From positions 205,736 through 269,735 of the forward strand of contig CAWGRX010000009.1 of the NCBI GenBank assembly GCA_963825075.1: a stretch of DNA of 64,000 nucleotides, read 5' to 3'. Under the pieces are notes generated by a model that made no database searches, was not told the DNA's origin, and saw only the letters and a list, made by a program, of their open reading frames with translations. This DNA is from CAWAVN01 sp963825075. GTDB taxonomy: Bacteria > Planctomycetota > Planctomycetia > Planctomycetales > Planctomycetaceae. Position 1 is the stretch's first letter; the number at the start of each line of letters is the position of its first letter. Made by a program: the position numbers and the translations under genes. Below are positions 49,080 through 58,087 of this stretch, piece by piece.

Positions 49080-49240
49080 TTAGGAAATCCGAAATCCGAA
49101 TCTCGAAATCCGAAACAAATCCCAATGACAGAAATCCAAAATCCAAAACCGGGGGATGGAAATCCAGGAGAATATGCGGGGTTTGGAACTTTGGGATTTT
49201 GAATTTGTTTCGGATTTCGGATTTGGTGCTTCGGATTTAA
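49080..49240. repeat. TCCGAAA-type inverted repeat cluster
   Basis: AAATCCGAAATCCGAATCTCGAAATCCGAAAC near 49085-49116 is mirrored by TTGTTTCGGATTTCGGATTTGG near 49204-49226. AATCCAAAATCC and TTTGGGATTTTG also pair internally. It lies directly between the DUF58 start and the zinc-ribbon gene end. Confidence 0.7.
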
Positions 49241-49464
49241 TCCTCGGCCAGTTCCGCGGCGCACTTGGGGCAGACTTTGAGTTCGCGGACGATTTCTTGT
49301 CCTTCGCCGCCTTTGTCCACAGTGCGTTCGCGGGGATAGCGGCTGCGGCCGACGGCTTGTTTTTCGGTCCGCTCGGGATATTCCTTCGAGCGGGATTGCA
49401 CCACGACATTGACGGCGGACGTTCCCGCGGGGACCACTTCTCCACATCTTTCACAACGAAACAT
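49237..49464 (-). CDS. Small zinc-ribbon protein
   Basis: 75 residues. Four cysteines in two knuckles (FRCERCGEVVPAG at the start and VCPKCAAELAED at the end) form a classic zinc ribbon. The middle is charged (SRSKEYPERTEKQAVGRSRYPRERTVDKGGEGQ) and probably a loop. No nucleic-acid-binding partner is evident. Its role is unknown. The next gene on the same strand is the cold-shock gene, separated by a terminator, so it is probably transcribed separately. Confidence 0.75.
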   Translation of the reverse strand: MFRCERCGEVVPAGTSAVNVVVQSRSKEYPERTEKQAVGRSRYPRERTVDKGGEGQEIVRELKVCPKCAAELAED

Positions 49465-49562
49465 TCAAATCCCTAATAGCCCCGATGGGCCGGTTAACAT
49501 TTCACGAAGCCGAATCCTTCGGCCCGGCTCGCGGCATTCCAAAATCGCCGCCGGCCGGTCCT

Positions 49563-49600
49563 CCAAAAAAACGCGAGCCGGCGAACGGTCCGCCGGCTCG
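49563..49600 (-). terminator. Rho-independent terminator of the cold-shock gene
   Basis: On the minus strand GAGCCGGCG, a 7-base loop and CGCCGGCTC are followed by GCG and seven T (A-run at 49565-49571). It lies 19-55 bp after the stop at 49618. Confidence 0.88.
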
Positions 49601-49617
49601 GTGATTCCAACGATCAA

Positions 49618-49818
49618 TTAAGACGCAGGTTTCACATTCTCCGCCTGCGGGCCTTTTTTGCCTTGACCTTCTGTAAAAGTGACAGATTGCCCCTCGTACA
49701 GTTCTTCAAACCGCACCCCGTCCAGATTGGAGAGGTGGAAGAAAATGTCTTTGCCATTTTCTAATTCGATGAATCCATACCCCTTGTCCGTCAACCGTTT
49801 GATTGTGCCCTGCGCCAT
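49618..49818 (-). CDS. Cold-shock domain protein (CspA family)
   Basis: 66 residues, the usual size. The RNA-binding motifs are present: RNP1-like KGYGFIEL and RNP2-like DIFFHLSN, and the strand order matches the OB-fold of CspA. It deviates from E. coli CspA in that RNP1 has FIEL rather than FI-TP. Proteins of this family bind single-stranded RNA/DNA and act as RNA chaperones. A strong terminator follows. The start ATG is at 49818. Confidence 0.95.
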   Translation of the reverse strand: MAQGTIKRLTDKGYGFIELENGKDIFFHLSNLDGVRFEELYEGQSVTFTEGQGKKGPQAENVKPAS

Positions 49819-50002
49819 TCTTCGTTTTCCAATGCTGAAAAAAGTTTTGGCTTACATTCCGATCAGAACACACCTGATCGGGATCTTCACCACGATGTAT
49901 CGTGCAGTATGACGACCGAACCCAAGCCCGTCAATCATCTTTCCTGCCAATCTGCCAATCCTATTTCCGAACCGCCCGCCGCCGGATTTCTTGTTGGATT
50001 TC

Positions 50003-51115
50003 TCAAAGATCCAAACCGATGCCGAATTGCTCGGAGAGACTGACCAGGTCCGCCCTCGTGGAGGCTGAAAGCGGGATGCCTTCGCGCTCCCGGCGAGCGA
50101 GGGTTTCCGCTTCTTTTTGTCCCGGCACGAGAACCCGTTCAAATCCCTTGGCGGGCGGAGATTCGTTGAGCGATTGCATCATGGCGGACAGGCCGCGTTT
50201 GATCGTGTTGGGATCGCCGAATTGGTCGAGCCGGACCGCGGCGAAAACATGGCCGATGCCTTCCTGGGCGAAGCCGTGTTTGGTTTCGGGCGTTTTGCCC
50301 AAGACCCGATCGGGGGCCGGATTTTCCCGCCAGGCCCCGGAAAGAAGGCCGGTCAAAATCCAGCCTCCCAAAGCCAAGGCATACCCCTTATGCCCGCCGT
50401 ATTCCGTGGCTCCGCCGAGCGGGACCATTTTCTCGACGGCCTTCGGGTCGGTGGCAGGCTGATGCTCCGCATCGAGCGCCCAATTCGAGGGAATCGTTTT
50501 CCCCAATTCTTCGAGCATCTCGACCCGGTTCACCGGGACCGTCGAAGTCGACAAGTCCAGCAGGAAGGGAAACGTCAGCGAAGGACACGCCATCGCCAAC
50601 GGGTTGGTGGAGAGCATCGGCAAGAGGCCGCCGAAAGGGACGACGGCTTTTTCCTGCCCGTGCGGAAAAAAATACCCGGTGGAGGCAAAGCCGAGCATGT
50701 CGCGGTCGGCCGCCATCTGGGCATAATAGCCCGCCGCCCCGAAGTGCGTGGAGTTGCGAACGGTCACGACCGCCACGCCCTGTTCCCGCGCTTTGGCGAT
50801 GGCGAGATCCATCGCCCGCACCGAAACGGACAACCCCAAACCACCGTGGGCATTGAGCGATGCGGTGGTGGGGGACTCGTGTTCGGTCGTCAGCGGAGCA
50901 TCGGGAACGATCACGCCGTCCCGCCGTCCCACGCCGCCGGCACTGTCGATGTAATACCGTTTCAGGTTGCGAATGCCGTGGGTGTCCACGCCGCGGAGAC
51001 TGGCCCACAACAAAACATCCGCCGCCCGCTCCGCGTCGTCCTCGGCAATTCCCGCCGCCTGGAAGACTTTTTTGGTAAAGGTGCGGAGAGCCTCAGCGAA
51101 AATGGTCTGTAGCAT
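50003..51115 (-). CDS. Ldh family oxidoreductase (malate/L-lactate dehydrogenase type 2)
   Basis: 370 residues from the ATG at 51115; the frame is open upstream to 51469 but that part does not resemble the family. Characteristic parts are DVLLWASLRGVDTHGIRNLKRY, SLNAHGGLGLSVSVRAMDLAI, VVTVRNSTHFGAAGYYAQMA (catalytic His), PFGGLLPMLSTNPLA and ATEYGGHKGYALALGGWILTGLLSGA. The enzymes use NAD(P) with a fold unrelated to classical MDH/LDH and reduce 2-oxoacids such as oxaloacetate or 2,3-diketogulonate. The exact substrate is not evident. Divergent from the DUF5060 gene. Confidence 0.92.
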   Translation of the reverse strand: MLQTIFAEALRTFTKKVFQAAGIAEDDAERAADVLLWASLRGVDTHGIRNLKRYYIDSAGGVGRRDGVIVPDAPLTTEHESPTTASLNAHGGLGLSVSVRAMDLAIAKAREQGVAVVTVRNSTHFGAAGYYAQMAADRDMLGFASTGYFFPHGQEKAVVPFGGLLPMLSTNPLAMACPSLTFPFLLDLSTSTVPVNRVEMLEELGKTIPSNWALDAEHQPATDPKAVEKMVPLGGATEYGGHKGYALALGGWILTGLLSGAWRENPAPDRVLGKTPETKHGFAQEGIGHVFAAVRLDQFGDPNTIKRGLSAMMQSLNESPPAKGFERVLVPGQKEAETLARREREGIPLSASTRADLVSLSEQFGIGLDL

Positions 51116-51266
51116 CGGAGGAATTCTTGGGGAAGGAAATCGAACGGGAGGAAACACCGGCGGCGGGGCAGGCTTTCGCGTGGGACACATTCTGTGCAAA
51201 ATAGTCGGCAAACGCCAACCCACCGGGATTGGATTTTTACTCTTCAAATACCGGAAGCGCTTCGCC

Positions 51267-53192
51267 ATGTTCCATCTCGACCGATTGTTCCTTTTCGTGC
51301 TGTTTGCTTGTTTGCTGTTTGTTGGGAATGCCGAATTCGCCAACGGGAAGGATCCCGAACCCCGTGACGGGGACGGTTCCATTGAAGTTCGGGGCCAGCT
51401 CAAGCAGTGGCACAAAATTACGCTGACCTTGGACGGCCCTTTCGCGCGAGAGGAGGATTCGTCCCCCAATCCGTTTTTGGACTATCGTCTCAGCGTGCGG
51501 TTTCGGCATGAATCCGGTTTGCCGGATTACAATGTCGAAGGCTACTTCGCCGCCGATGGGAATGCCGCAGAGACTTCCGCGAGTTCCGGAAGCAAATGGC
51601 GGGTGCATCTCTGTCCCGATCGGCCGGGCAAATGGACTTACGAGGTTTCGTTTCATCGAGGCAAAGGCGCGGCCATCGGTGAAGCCGAAGAACGGAGGCC
51701 CATCGAGAATTATCACGGACGCACCGGTGAATTTCAGATTTCGCCCACCGACAAAACCGGCCGGGACTTCCGGGCGGGCGGCCGGTTGCAATACGCGGGC
51801 CGGCATTACCTGCGGTTCGCGGGCAGCGGCGAATACTTTCTGAAAGCCGGCGCCGACGCCCCGGAGACGCTTTTGGCCTACCGCGATTTCGACGGTACGA
51901 TCGCCCGGAAGAAAAACGTTCCGCTCAAAACCTGGGCGCCGCACGTCGCCGATTGGAAGCCCGGCGATCCCGTCTGGAAATCTGCGAAAGGCAAAGGTTT
52001 GATCGGAGCGCTGAATTATCTGTCCGGCAAAGGCTGCAATGCGTTTTCCTTCTTGACCTATAACGCGGGGGGCGACGGCGACAACGTGTGGCCGATGCTC
52101 TCGCCCGGCGACAAGCTGCACTACGATTGCTCGAAGCTCGACCAGTGGGGCATCGTGTTCGATCACGCCACGCGGAAAGGCCTGTATCTACATTTCAAGC
52201 TGCAAGAAACCGAAAACGATGACAACCGCACCGGAAAAAAAGGCCAGGCGAACGTTGCCGCCGCGTTGGACGGCGGGCGTTTGGGACCGGAGCGAAAGCT
52301 CTATTGCCGGGAGTTGGTGGCCCGCTTCGCGCATGAGTTGGCACTGAATTGGAACCTCGGCGAAGAAAACACCCAATCGACCGAAGAACAACTTGCGATG
52401 GCGAACTATCTGCGCAAATTGGATCCTTACGACCATCCCATCGTCGTCCATACCTTTCCCAACCAACAGGACAAAGTCTATCGTCCGCTGCTTGGGAAAG
52501 AGAGCGTCTTCACCGGCGCATCGCTACAAAACAGCCACATCAAAGACACGCATTGGCAAACGGTGAAGTGGGTCCGGAAATCCGCGGCGGCCGGCAAGCC
52601 TTGGGTCGTCGCGTTCGACGAGTCGGGAAGCGCCGCCCACGGCCAACCACCGGATTTGGGTTATCGCGGGTTCGATGGGCGCGACCGGAGCGGCAAGATG
52701 GCCTATACGCAGCACGAAGTCCGCAAGCAGGTTTTGTGGGGTGTGCTGATGGCCGGGGGAGCCGGCGTGGAATACTATTTCGGTTATCAATTCGTGGAGA
52801 ACGATTTAATTTGCGAAGATTGGCGGAGCCGGGATCAAAGCTGGGAGTATTGCCGAATCGCACTCGATTTCTTCCGGGACCACAAAATCCCGTTTTGGGA
52901 AATGACCAACCAGGACGCCTTGGTAGGCAATGGCGAGCACGATAACAGTCGCTATTGTTTCGCCAAACCGGGCGAGGTTTATCTGATTTACTTCCCCAAC
53001 GGCGGCACGGGTGAACTTGATCTCTCGGCGGCGAAAGGCAATTTCCAAGTCCGCTGGTTCAATCCGCGCAGCGGTGGGCCGCTTGAGCAAACCGAACAGA
53101 AATCCGTAGCCGCGGGAAGAACCGTCAAACTGGGACCGCCGCCGAAAGATGCCAATGAGGATTGGTTAATCGTTCTGCGGCGCGGCGGATAG
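51267..53192 (+). CDS. DUF5060 domain-containing putative glycoside hydrolase
   Basis: 641 residues from the ATG at 51267, which opens into a signal peptide (LFLFVLFACLLFVGNAEFANG). An N-terminal DUF5060 Ig-like domain (WHKITLTLDGPF, FRHESGLPDYNVEGYFAADGNA, GKWTYEVSF) is followed by a TIM-barrel-like region (CNAFSFLTYNAGGDGDNVWPML, ALNWNLGEENTQS, PWVVAFDESGSA). The Glu residues in LGEENTQ and VAFDESG are candidate catalytic acids, by analogy with DUF4038-type hydrolases. The end (VRWFNPRSGGP) is a 'putative collagen-binding' C-terminal domain. It is probably an exported enzyme on plant or algal polysaccharide; specificity is not determined. Confidence 0.85.
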   Translation: MFHLDRLFLFVLFACLLFVGNAEFANGKDPEPRDGDGSIEVRGQLKQWHKITLTLDGPFAREEDSSPNPFLDYRLSVRFRHESGLPDYNVEGYFAADGNAAETSASSGSKWRVHLCPDRPGKWTYEVSFHRGKGAAIGEAEERRPIENYHGRTGEFQISPTDKTGRDFRAGGRLQYAGRHYLRFAGSGEYFLKAGADAPETLLAYRDFDGTIARKKNVPLKTWAPHVADWKPGDPVWKSAKGKGLIGALNYLSGKGCNAFSFLTYNAGGDGDNVWPMLSPGDKLHYDCSKLDQWGIVFDHATRKGLYLHFKLQETENDDNRTGKKGQANVAAALDGGRLGPERKLYCRELVARFAHELALNWNLGEENTQSTEEQLAMANYLRKLDPYDHPIVVHTFPNQQDKVYRPLLGKESVFTGASLQNSHIKDTHWQTVKWVRKSAAAGKPWVVAFDESGSAAHGQPPDLGYRGFDGRDRSGKMAYTQHEVRKQVLWGVLMAGGAGVEYYFGYQFVENDLICEDWRSRDQSWEYCRIALDFFRDHKIPFWEMTNQDALVGNGEHDNSRYCFAKPGEVYLIYFPNGGTGELDLSAAKGNFQVRWFNPRSGGPLEQTEQKSVAAGRTVKLGPPPKDANEDWLIVLRRGG

Positions 53193-53210
53193 ACGCGACG
53201 AATCAAAACC

Positions 53211-54500
53211 TTACTTTTTCCCCAGACAATACAGCATCTCTTGGCGTTTGCCGTCGATTTGCTGGGCGACTCGCATGTAAATCCGGCTGCCGCAGATGGT
53301 GGGGGTGGAATAGACCTCATCCCCCAACTGGTTCTCGGCAACTTCTTCCGCGCCGGTTTTGCTGATCTTGAGCACGAATGTCGTGCCGGCTTCGTTGGTG
53401 GCAAACAGATGATCGCCGACCAACACCGGGGACGCGGTGAACGTGCCGCCCAAACGGTGCTGCCAGACATCTTCGCCGGTGGCGGCTTTCCAGCAGGTGG
53501 CGACGCCGCGGTCGGTCACCGCATACAAATAGCCGCCCTTAGCAAGCATCGAAGGCACATAGACGCGGACGTTTTTCTCCCAGACGACGTCGCCGGAGCC
53601 GTCGGCTTTCACGGCGGAGACATGGTTCTTGGGATAGCCGCCGCTGGTGAAGACCAACTCGCCATCGGTCACGGTGGAGGTGACGCATTCGGTGGTCGCT
53701 CCTTCGACTTCCCAAAGTTTTTTCCCGGTGCCGGGTTCAAAGCTGGTGACCATATCGCAACCGGTGAACACCAACTGCTCGCGGCCGGAGGCTTTCAGAA
53801 TAATCGGCGAAGCGTAATTCGGTTTTTCGGGACGGGAGGTTTTCCAGACGATGTCGCCGCTGGCCCGATCGAGACCGGCAATCGCTCCGCCGCCTTTGTT
53901 GTCCGCCGAGACAATCACCAAAGAACCAAACACGGCCGGGGAGGAACCGTAGCCTTGATGGACGGTGTAATCGGTGATTTTCGTTTGCCAAAGTTGGTTT
54001 CCCTTGCGATCGAGAGCGGTCGTGTCCACCTTGCCGTCATTTAGAAAATTCACGAACACCCGCTTGCCGTCGCAGGCCACGGACGAAGACGCCTGCGAGG
54101 CTTTTTTGTTGCCTTTCGTCATAATCCCGCCCTGGTGGACGATGGCTTCCCAAGCCAGCTTCCCGGTGCTCTGGTCGTAGCAGAGAACCGACTGCACGCC
54201 GCGGTCTTCATCCGCCGTGGTCAGAAACACCTGGTCGCCGACCACGATCGGCGAACTGTGTCCCCGCCCCGGCACCGGGGCTTTCCAGAGCAGGTTTTCG
54301 GTTTCGCTCCAATTGAGCGGCGGAGTCTGGTCGGGGTTGGCGATGCCGTTGCGGTTCGGCCCGCGCCACCACGGCCAATCGGTCGCTGCGACTGTGATCG
54401 GCTCCGCCTGGGCAGATTCCGTCACCTCCGCCGCGCGAACGCCAGACGATCCGGACAGGAGAAACCAAACCGTAAAACCAATCGCCAGAGATTTGGGCAT
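53211..54500 (-). CDS. PQQ-binding-like beta-propeller repeat protein
   Basis: 429 residues with a signal peptide (SLAIGFTVWFLLSGSSGVRA). After WPWWRGPNRNGIA, a conserved motif of the planctomycete PQQ-like family, come repeated tryptophan-docking blades: PIVVGDQVFLTTADED, GKLAWEAIV, ALDRKGNQLWQTKI, GLDRASGDIVWKTSR, WEKNVRVYVPSMLAKGGYLYAVTDRG. About eight blades are expected. There is no quinoprotein dehydrogenase active-site region, so it is probably a BamB/PQQ-like structural or electron-transfer-associated propeller, not an enzyme. Convergent with the DUF5060 gene. Confidence 0.93.
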   Translation of the reverse strand: MPKSLAIGFTVWFLLSGSSGVRAAEVTESAQAEPITVAATDWPWWRGPNRNGIANPDQTPPLNWSETENLLWKAPVPGRGHSSPIVVGDQVFLTTADEDRGVQSVLCYDQSTGKLAWEAIVHQGGIMTKGNKKASQASSSVACDGKRVFVNFLNDGKVDTTALDRKGNQLWQTKITDYTVHQGYGSSPAVFGSLVIVSADNKGGGAIAGLDRASGDIVWKTSRPEKPNYASPIILKASGREQLVFTGCDMVTSFEPGTGKKLWEVEGATTECVTSTVTDGELVFTSGGYPKNHVSAVKADGSGDVVWEKNVRVYVPSMLAKGGYLYAVTDRGVATCWKAATGEDVWQHRLGGTFTASPVLVGDHLFATNEAGTTFVLKISKTGAEEVAENQLGDEVYSTPTICGSRIYMRVAQQIDGKRQEMLYCLGKK

Positions 54501-54639
54501 GTTGACAACTCTCTTCGCAGGTCAGCCGAGGGAAATTCGCCAAAGCGAAACTTGACTTTACTATAGCCTGCGCGGGAACAGATTCCGAGCCAACGGGAGA
54601 TTCACGCACCATAAAACGGCTCGACCGATAACGGAGCAT

Positions 54640-54681
54640 AAAAAACCGCACCGGGCGCGCATCAGATGCGCGGCGGTGCGG
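54640..54681. terminator. Terminator-like hairpin between the propeller and small-ORF genes
   Basis: CCGCACCG...GCGCGCAT, loop CAG, ATGCGCG...CGGTGCGG. On the minus strand it is followed by a run of six T (A-run at 54640-54645). It would end transcripts arriving from the right on the minus strand. Confidence 0.65.
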
Positions 54682-54717
54682 CGACCGTTCGGTTTTTGAC
54701 GCCGGTTTGAGGACTTT

Positions 54718-54930
54718 TTAAGGAAAAAGTCGGCCGGCGTGTTGCTTGGATTCGGTCTTCTTGGGGAAGGGCCGAATCAAAGCCCGGATATCCGGTGGAG
54801 GGCCGACGTTTGGGAAAAGGACAGTCTCGATTCCGGTTCGCCAATGATTCGCGAATCGCTGCATTGCCGCTCGAACTGCCGCGACAAAGTGGCCGGCGTC
54901 CGGAATCTCCACCTGTTGGTGGAGTCCCAA
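54718..54930 (-). CDS. Possible small protein of unknown function
   Basis: 70 residues from a TTG at 54930, preceded by AGAGGGA at a suitable distance. Sequence IPDAGHFVAAVRAAMQRFANHWRTGIETVLFPNVGPPPDI has mixed hydrophobic and polar residues that look coding; no family is recognised. A terminator-like hairpin follows on the same strand at 54640-54681, which supports a transcription unit ending there. No ATG start is available. Codon evidence is weak and the call could be wrong. The 181 bp between it and the sigma-factor gene are AT-richer than average. Confidence 0.35.
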   Translation of the reverse strand: MGLHQQVEIPDAGHFVAAVRAAMQRFANHWRTGIETVLFPNVGPPPDIRALIRPFPKKTESKQHAGRLFP

Positions 54931-55111
54931 AGTTCAGTCCCTCTACTATAGCAGAGTTAGTTGCGCCACAAGCCGGTTTGGGACCGCCAAAACCTATAAA
55001 ACAAGGGGAATTCACGAGATGATTTCGTGACGACCCTTCGCTGATAATATACATGAGATCATAAGAATATATGGGAACAGTTCTTGCCAAATGCTGGGAG
55101 GCGGCCCCATA

Positions 55112-55879
55112 ATGGACTCATGCAAACTCCCTGCGGGATTGTTTGCTCCCTTCTGGCGCTCGACATCTGATCCCCTCATGCCCACCGATCTTTCCATGTC
55201 TGAAAATGAAACCCGGCCCGCTGATGAAACCCTTCGGTCCGAATCCGAGCCGCCCAATTTTCGCGAATTGGTCAACCGGGTGCTCGCCGGGGACCGCGAG
55301 GCGCTGGCGGAGTTATTTTCGTTTTATCGGCCCCGGCTGTGGCGGATCGTGCATTTCCGGATGCACCCCCGTTTGCAGGGTAGAATTGATGCCGACGATG
55401 TCTTGCAAGACGCCTGGCTGAAGGCGGAAAGCCGGATCGGGTATTTTCTGTCGGATGCGTCCCGGTCGTGTTTTATCTGGTTTCGGATGATAGTGACGCA
55501 GGCCTTGATTGAGCTGCACCGCAGGCATTTGGGAGCCGAAAAACGATCGGCCAACCGGGAGCGGTCGATCCACGCCCATTGGGATGCGGACTCGACCTCG
55601 ACCTGTTTGACGTTCCATCTGTTGGGGAGTTTCACGTCCCCGAGCAGTGCCGTGATGAAAGCCGAGCAAGCCCGGCAGCTTGACACCGCTCTTCAAACCT
55701 TGAGCGAACTGGACCGCGAAATCCTCGCGCTTCGGCATTTTGAAGAACTGACGAACCACGAAGCCGCGCTGGTGCTGGGCCTCACCGAACAAGCCGCGAG
55801 CGCCCGTTACGTGCGGGCTCTCCAACGGCTCAAGCGGGTCATGGAAACCTTGCCCGTCCTCACGGAAGGCAACCGCTAA
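55112..55879 (+). CDS. ECF-type RNA polymerase sigma factor
   Basis: 255 residues from the ATG at 55112, with GGGAGG ten bases upstream; ATGs at 55178 and 55196 are alternatives with less support. Sigma region 2 is RVLAGDREALAELFSFYRPRLWRIVHFRM through DADDVLQDAWLKAESRIGYF, and region 4 is TLSELDREILALRHFEELTNHEAALVLGLTEQAASARYVRALQRLK. It belongs to the planctomycete-enriched ECF groups. The next gene is a Ser/Thr kinase on the same strand 63 bp away. In Planctomycetota such sigma-kinase pairs are common, with the kinase thought to regulate the sigma factor in place of an anti-sigma. Confidence 0.92.
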   Translation: MDSCKLPAGLFAPFWRSTSDPLMPTDLSMSENETRPADETLRSESEPPNFRELVNRVLAGDREALAELFSFYRPRLWRIVHFRMHPRLQGRIDADDVLQDAWLKAESRIGYFLSDASRSCFIWFRMIVTQALIELHRRHLGAEKRSANRERSIHAHWDADSTSTCLTFHLLGSFTSPSSAVMKAEQARQLDTALQTLSELDREILALRHFEELTNHEAALVLGLTEQAASARYVRALQRLKRVMETLPVLTEGNR

Positions 55880-55942
55880 ACCCAGCCCTTTATTTATCCC
55901 TTTGCTCCTCTGTGGCTTTTGCCCCTGTGTGGCCTTCTGCCA

Positions 55943-57173
55943 ATGACTCAGCCGGCGTTTGATGAATTTGACGCGGAATTGGACGGGTTTCCGCTCGCCG
56001 AGGAAGAGCCGGAAAAGGGCGGCGGCGATGTGCTGGAACGGCTGGCGTCGCGGTATGTGGCCAAAGTCCGCCAAGGCGAATTGCCGGAGACGGAAGGCTT
56101 CGCCGCGGAGCACCCGGAACTCGCGGCGGAACTGGAGGAACTCCTTCCCATTGCCCAGGCCTTGGAGCAATGGAAAACTCAAAAAGAAGCCGAGTGCCTT
56201 CGGCAAAACCGGCCGGCGGAGTTTTCCAGGTTCGGCAACTGGGCGATTGCGAAATCGTCCGCGAAATCGGCCGGGGCGGAATGGGCGTGGTGTTTGAAGC
56301 TCTTCAAGGACCGTGGAAACGCCGGGTCGCCGTCAAAATGCTGCCCTGGAAATTCGGCGAAGCTTTGCCCCAATGGAAACAGCGGTTTGAGCGCGAGGCC
56401 AAGACGATCGCCCAGCTTCGGCACCAAAACATCGTGCCGGTTTACACCTTCGGCGAGCACGAAGGCTATTGCTATTACGTGATGCAACTCGTCGAAGGCT
56501 CGAGCCTGGACCGCGTGCTGGCGGAGGTTCGCCTGGCCAATTCCGATGCCCAACCTAAGTCGGCTTTGGCCCAGCGGATGGCGGCGGATCATTGGCCCAC
56601 GATCGCCAAGATCGGCGCTGCAAGTGGCTCAGGCTCTCGAACATTCCCACGCGCTGGGCGTGTCTGCATAACGACATCAAGCCCGCCAATTTGCTCGTGG
56701 ACCGCACCGGGCAGATTCTCGTCACAGATTTCTGCGCCCACCAGTTGAATGCAGACTGGCAGGAACCCAACGAACGAGCCACCGGGACCTACCGGTATCT
56801 GGCACCCGAACGGCTGTTCGAGACGAGCGACGTTCGCAGCGATGTGTATTCGTTCGGGGCGACGCTGTATGAATTCCTCACCCGCCGGCCCGCTTTTGAG
56901 GGAACCAATCGCACGGAATTGCTGGAGCGAATCGCCCGCTCCGAGTTTATTCCGCCCCGCCGAGTCCGCCCGGAAATCCCCTGGGAGTTGGAAGCGATCG
57001 TCCTCAAGGCGATGTCCGCCAATCCCGCGGCCCGTTACCAGTCCGCCCGCGAGATTCGAGCCGACCTGATGCGATTCCTCCACGGGCGACCGATTTCCCT
57101 TCCCCGCCCCCGCCTGCTTCGCCGGTTGGCTGATTGGTGCAAGATGCATCTCGGCCAACGCCCTTTGAAATAA
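55943..57173 (+). CDS. Serine/threonine protein kinase with atypical HND/DFC motifs, frameshifted
   Basis: Start at 55943. The N-terminal 90 residues (LERLASRYVAKVRQGELPETEGFAAEHPELAAELEELLPIA) match the region that precedes planctomycete kinases. The frame breaks near 56225, after which CEIVREIGRGGMGVVFEA (Gly-rich loop), RVAVKMLPW (VAVK Lys) and YYVMQLVEGSSLD follow. More shifts near 56615 and 56660 lead to ALGVLHNDIKPANLLVD and VTDFCAHQLN. The activation segment ends GTYRYLAPERLF. The catalytic loop has HND instead of HRD and DFC instead of DFG; HND/DFx variants exist in planctomycete kinases. A C-terminal segment is positively charged. No transmembrane helix is seen. Confidence 0.85.
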
Positions 57174-57174
57174 C

Positions 57175-57252
57175 GAGCGGGAGGCGTCAGCCTCAGGGAC
57201 ACTACAGTCCTCCCACAACTCCGCGGAACCAGGAGGCTGACACCTCCCGCTC
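57175..57252. other. Near-perfect 20-bp inverted repeat right after the kinase stop
   Basis: GAGCGGGAGGCGTCAGCCTC (57175-57194) and GAGGCTGACACCTCCCGCTC (57233-57252) pair at 19 of 20 positions around a 38-base loop. There is no T-run, so it looks like a repeat element or 3'-end stabiliser. Confidence 0.75.
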
Positions 57253-57427
57253 GCCCTGGCGGAATCCGTTGCGATTTTTTTGGGAAATCCGCTGTTGAAT
57301 CTCCGCGGAGACTGCGTTTCGGTAAGTGGGCCGATTAGTTTTTCCCCCATCCGAGTGGCTGGAAGCCAAGCCGGTTTCTTTGCAAACCGTTCCGGCCGCA
57401 TCTCTTTCGCAGCACAGGAGCGACAAC

Positions 57428-57922
57428 ATGCAACACAAGGCAACCAACTGGATTCGGGGCCTGGCGATGGCCCTCGGTTTGACGATCCTCGGCGGCACAG
57501 AGATCCAGGCCCAATGTATGCGGGGAGGCGGCGGAATGGACCCCGGCACCGGCGGCGGAGCGTTCAGTTCCGGCCAAGGCTTAGGCGGAGGAGACCGCAT
57601 CGGCGGCGGTGGTGCCGGTGGCGGGGTGGGCAACGTCCAATCGGCCATGCAAATGGTGCAGATGGCTCAAATGGCCCAGCGAATGCAGCAGATGCAGTAC
57701 CAGCGGATGATGATGCTCCGCGAGCGGCAGATGCGTTGTCTGGCGCAGCGGCAACAGATGATGCAAAATCAAATGCAAAAGCAATTGCAAAACCGCCGAG
57801 CCGCTCGGTCCAAAAAGGCCAAGTCCAAGCAAAACAAAGATCAGCAACTGGCCCAGAACGATGCCGACTCGCCAGGTACTCAAGCAACGCATCGCTCTTC
57901 CGCCCGCCGGCGCCGCAATTAG
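57428..57922 (+). CDS. Exported Gly-rich and Met/Gln-rich low-complexity protein
   Basis: 164 residues from the ATG at 57428 with AGGAG upstream. Signal peptide (WIRGLAMALGLTILGGTEIQAQ), then a Gly-rich stretch (GGGGMDPGTGGGAFSSGQG), then a long Met/Gln segment (MQMVQMAQMAQRMQQMQYQRMM) that should form an amphipathic helix, and a Lys/Gln/Arg-rich tail. It has two Cys in the mature part. No family is recognised. Met-rich exported segments bind copper in some proteins, but this is only a possibility. A terminator follows at 58088-58156. Confidence 0.68.
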   Translation: MQHKATNWIRGLAMALGLTILGGTEIQAQCMRGGGGMDPGTGGGAFSSGQGLGGGDRIGGGGAGGGVGNVQSAMQMVQMAQMAQRMQQMQYQRMMMLRERQMRCLAQRQQMMQNQMQKQLQNRRAARSKKAKSKQNKDQQLAQNDADSPGTQATHRSSARRRRN

Positions 57923-58087
57923 ACATTCCAACAAGAAAGTCGCCAATCGTTCTGCGATCGTAGCGCAATCCAGAGACGATATCCCCAGTGCAGGGAAAGC
58001 ACGTTTGGTTTGGACTTTGAAAATCCGCGACCTTCACGGACCGAAGGGCGACTTTCCCCCGGACTCTCCCCATCGGAATGGCAATTC

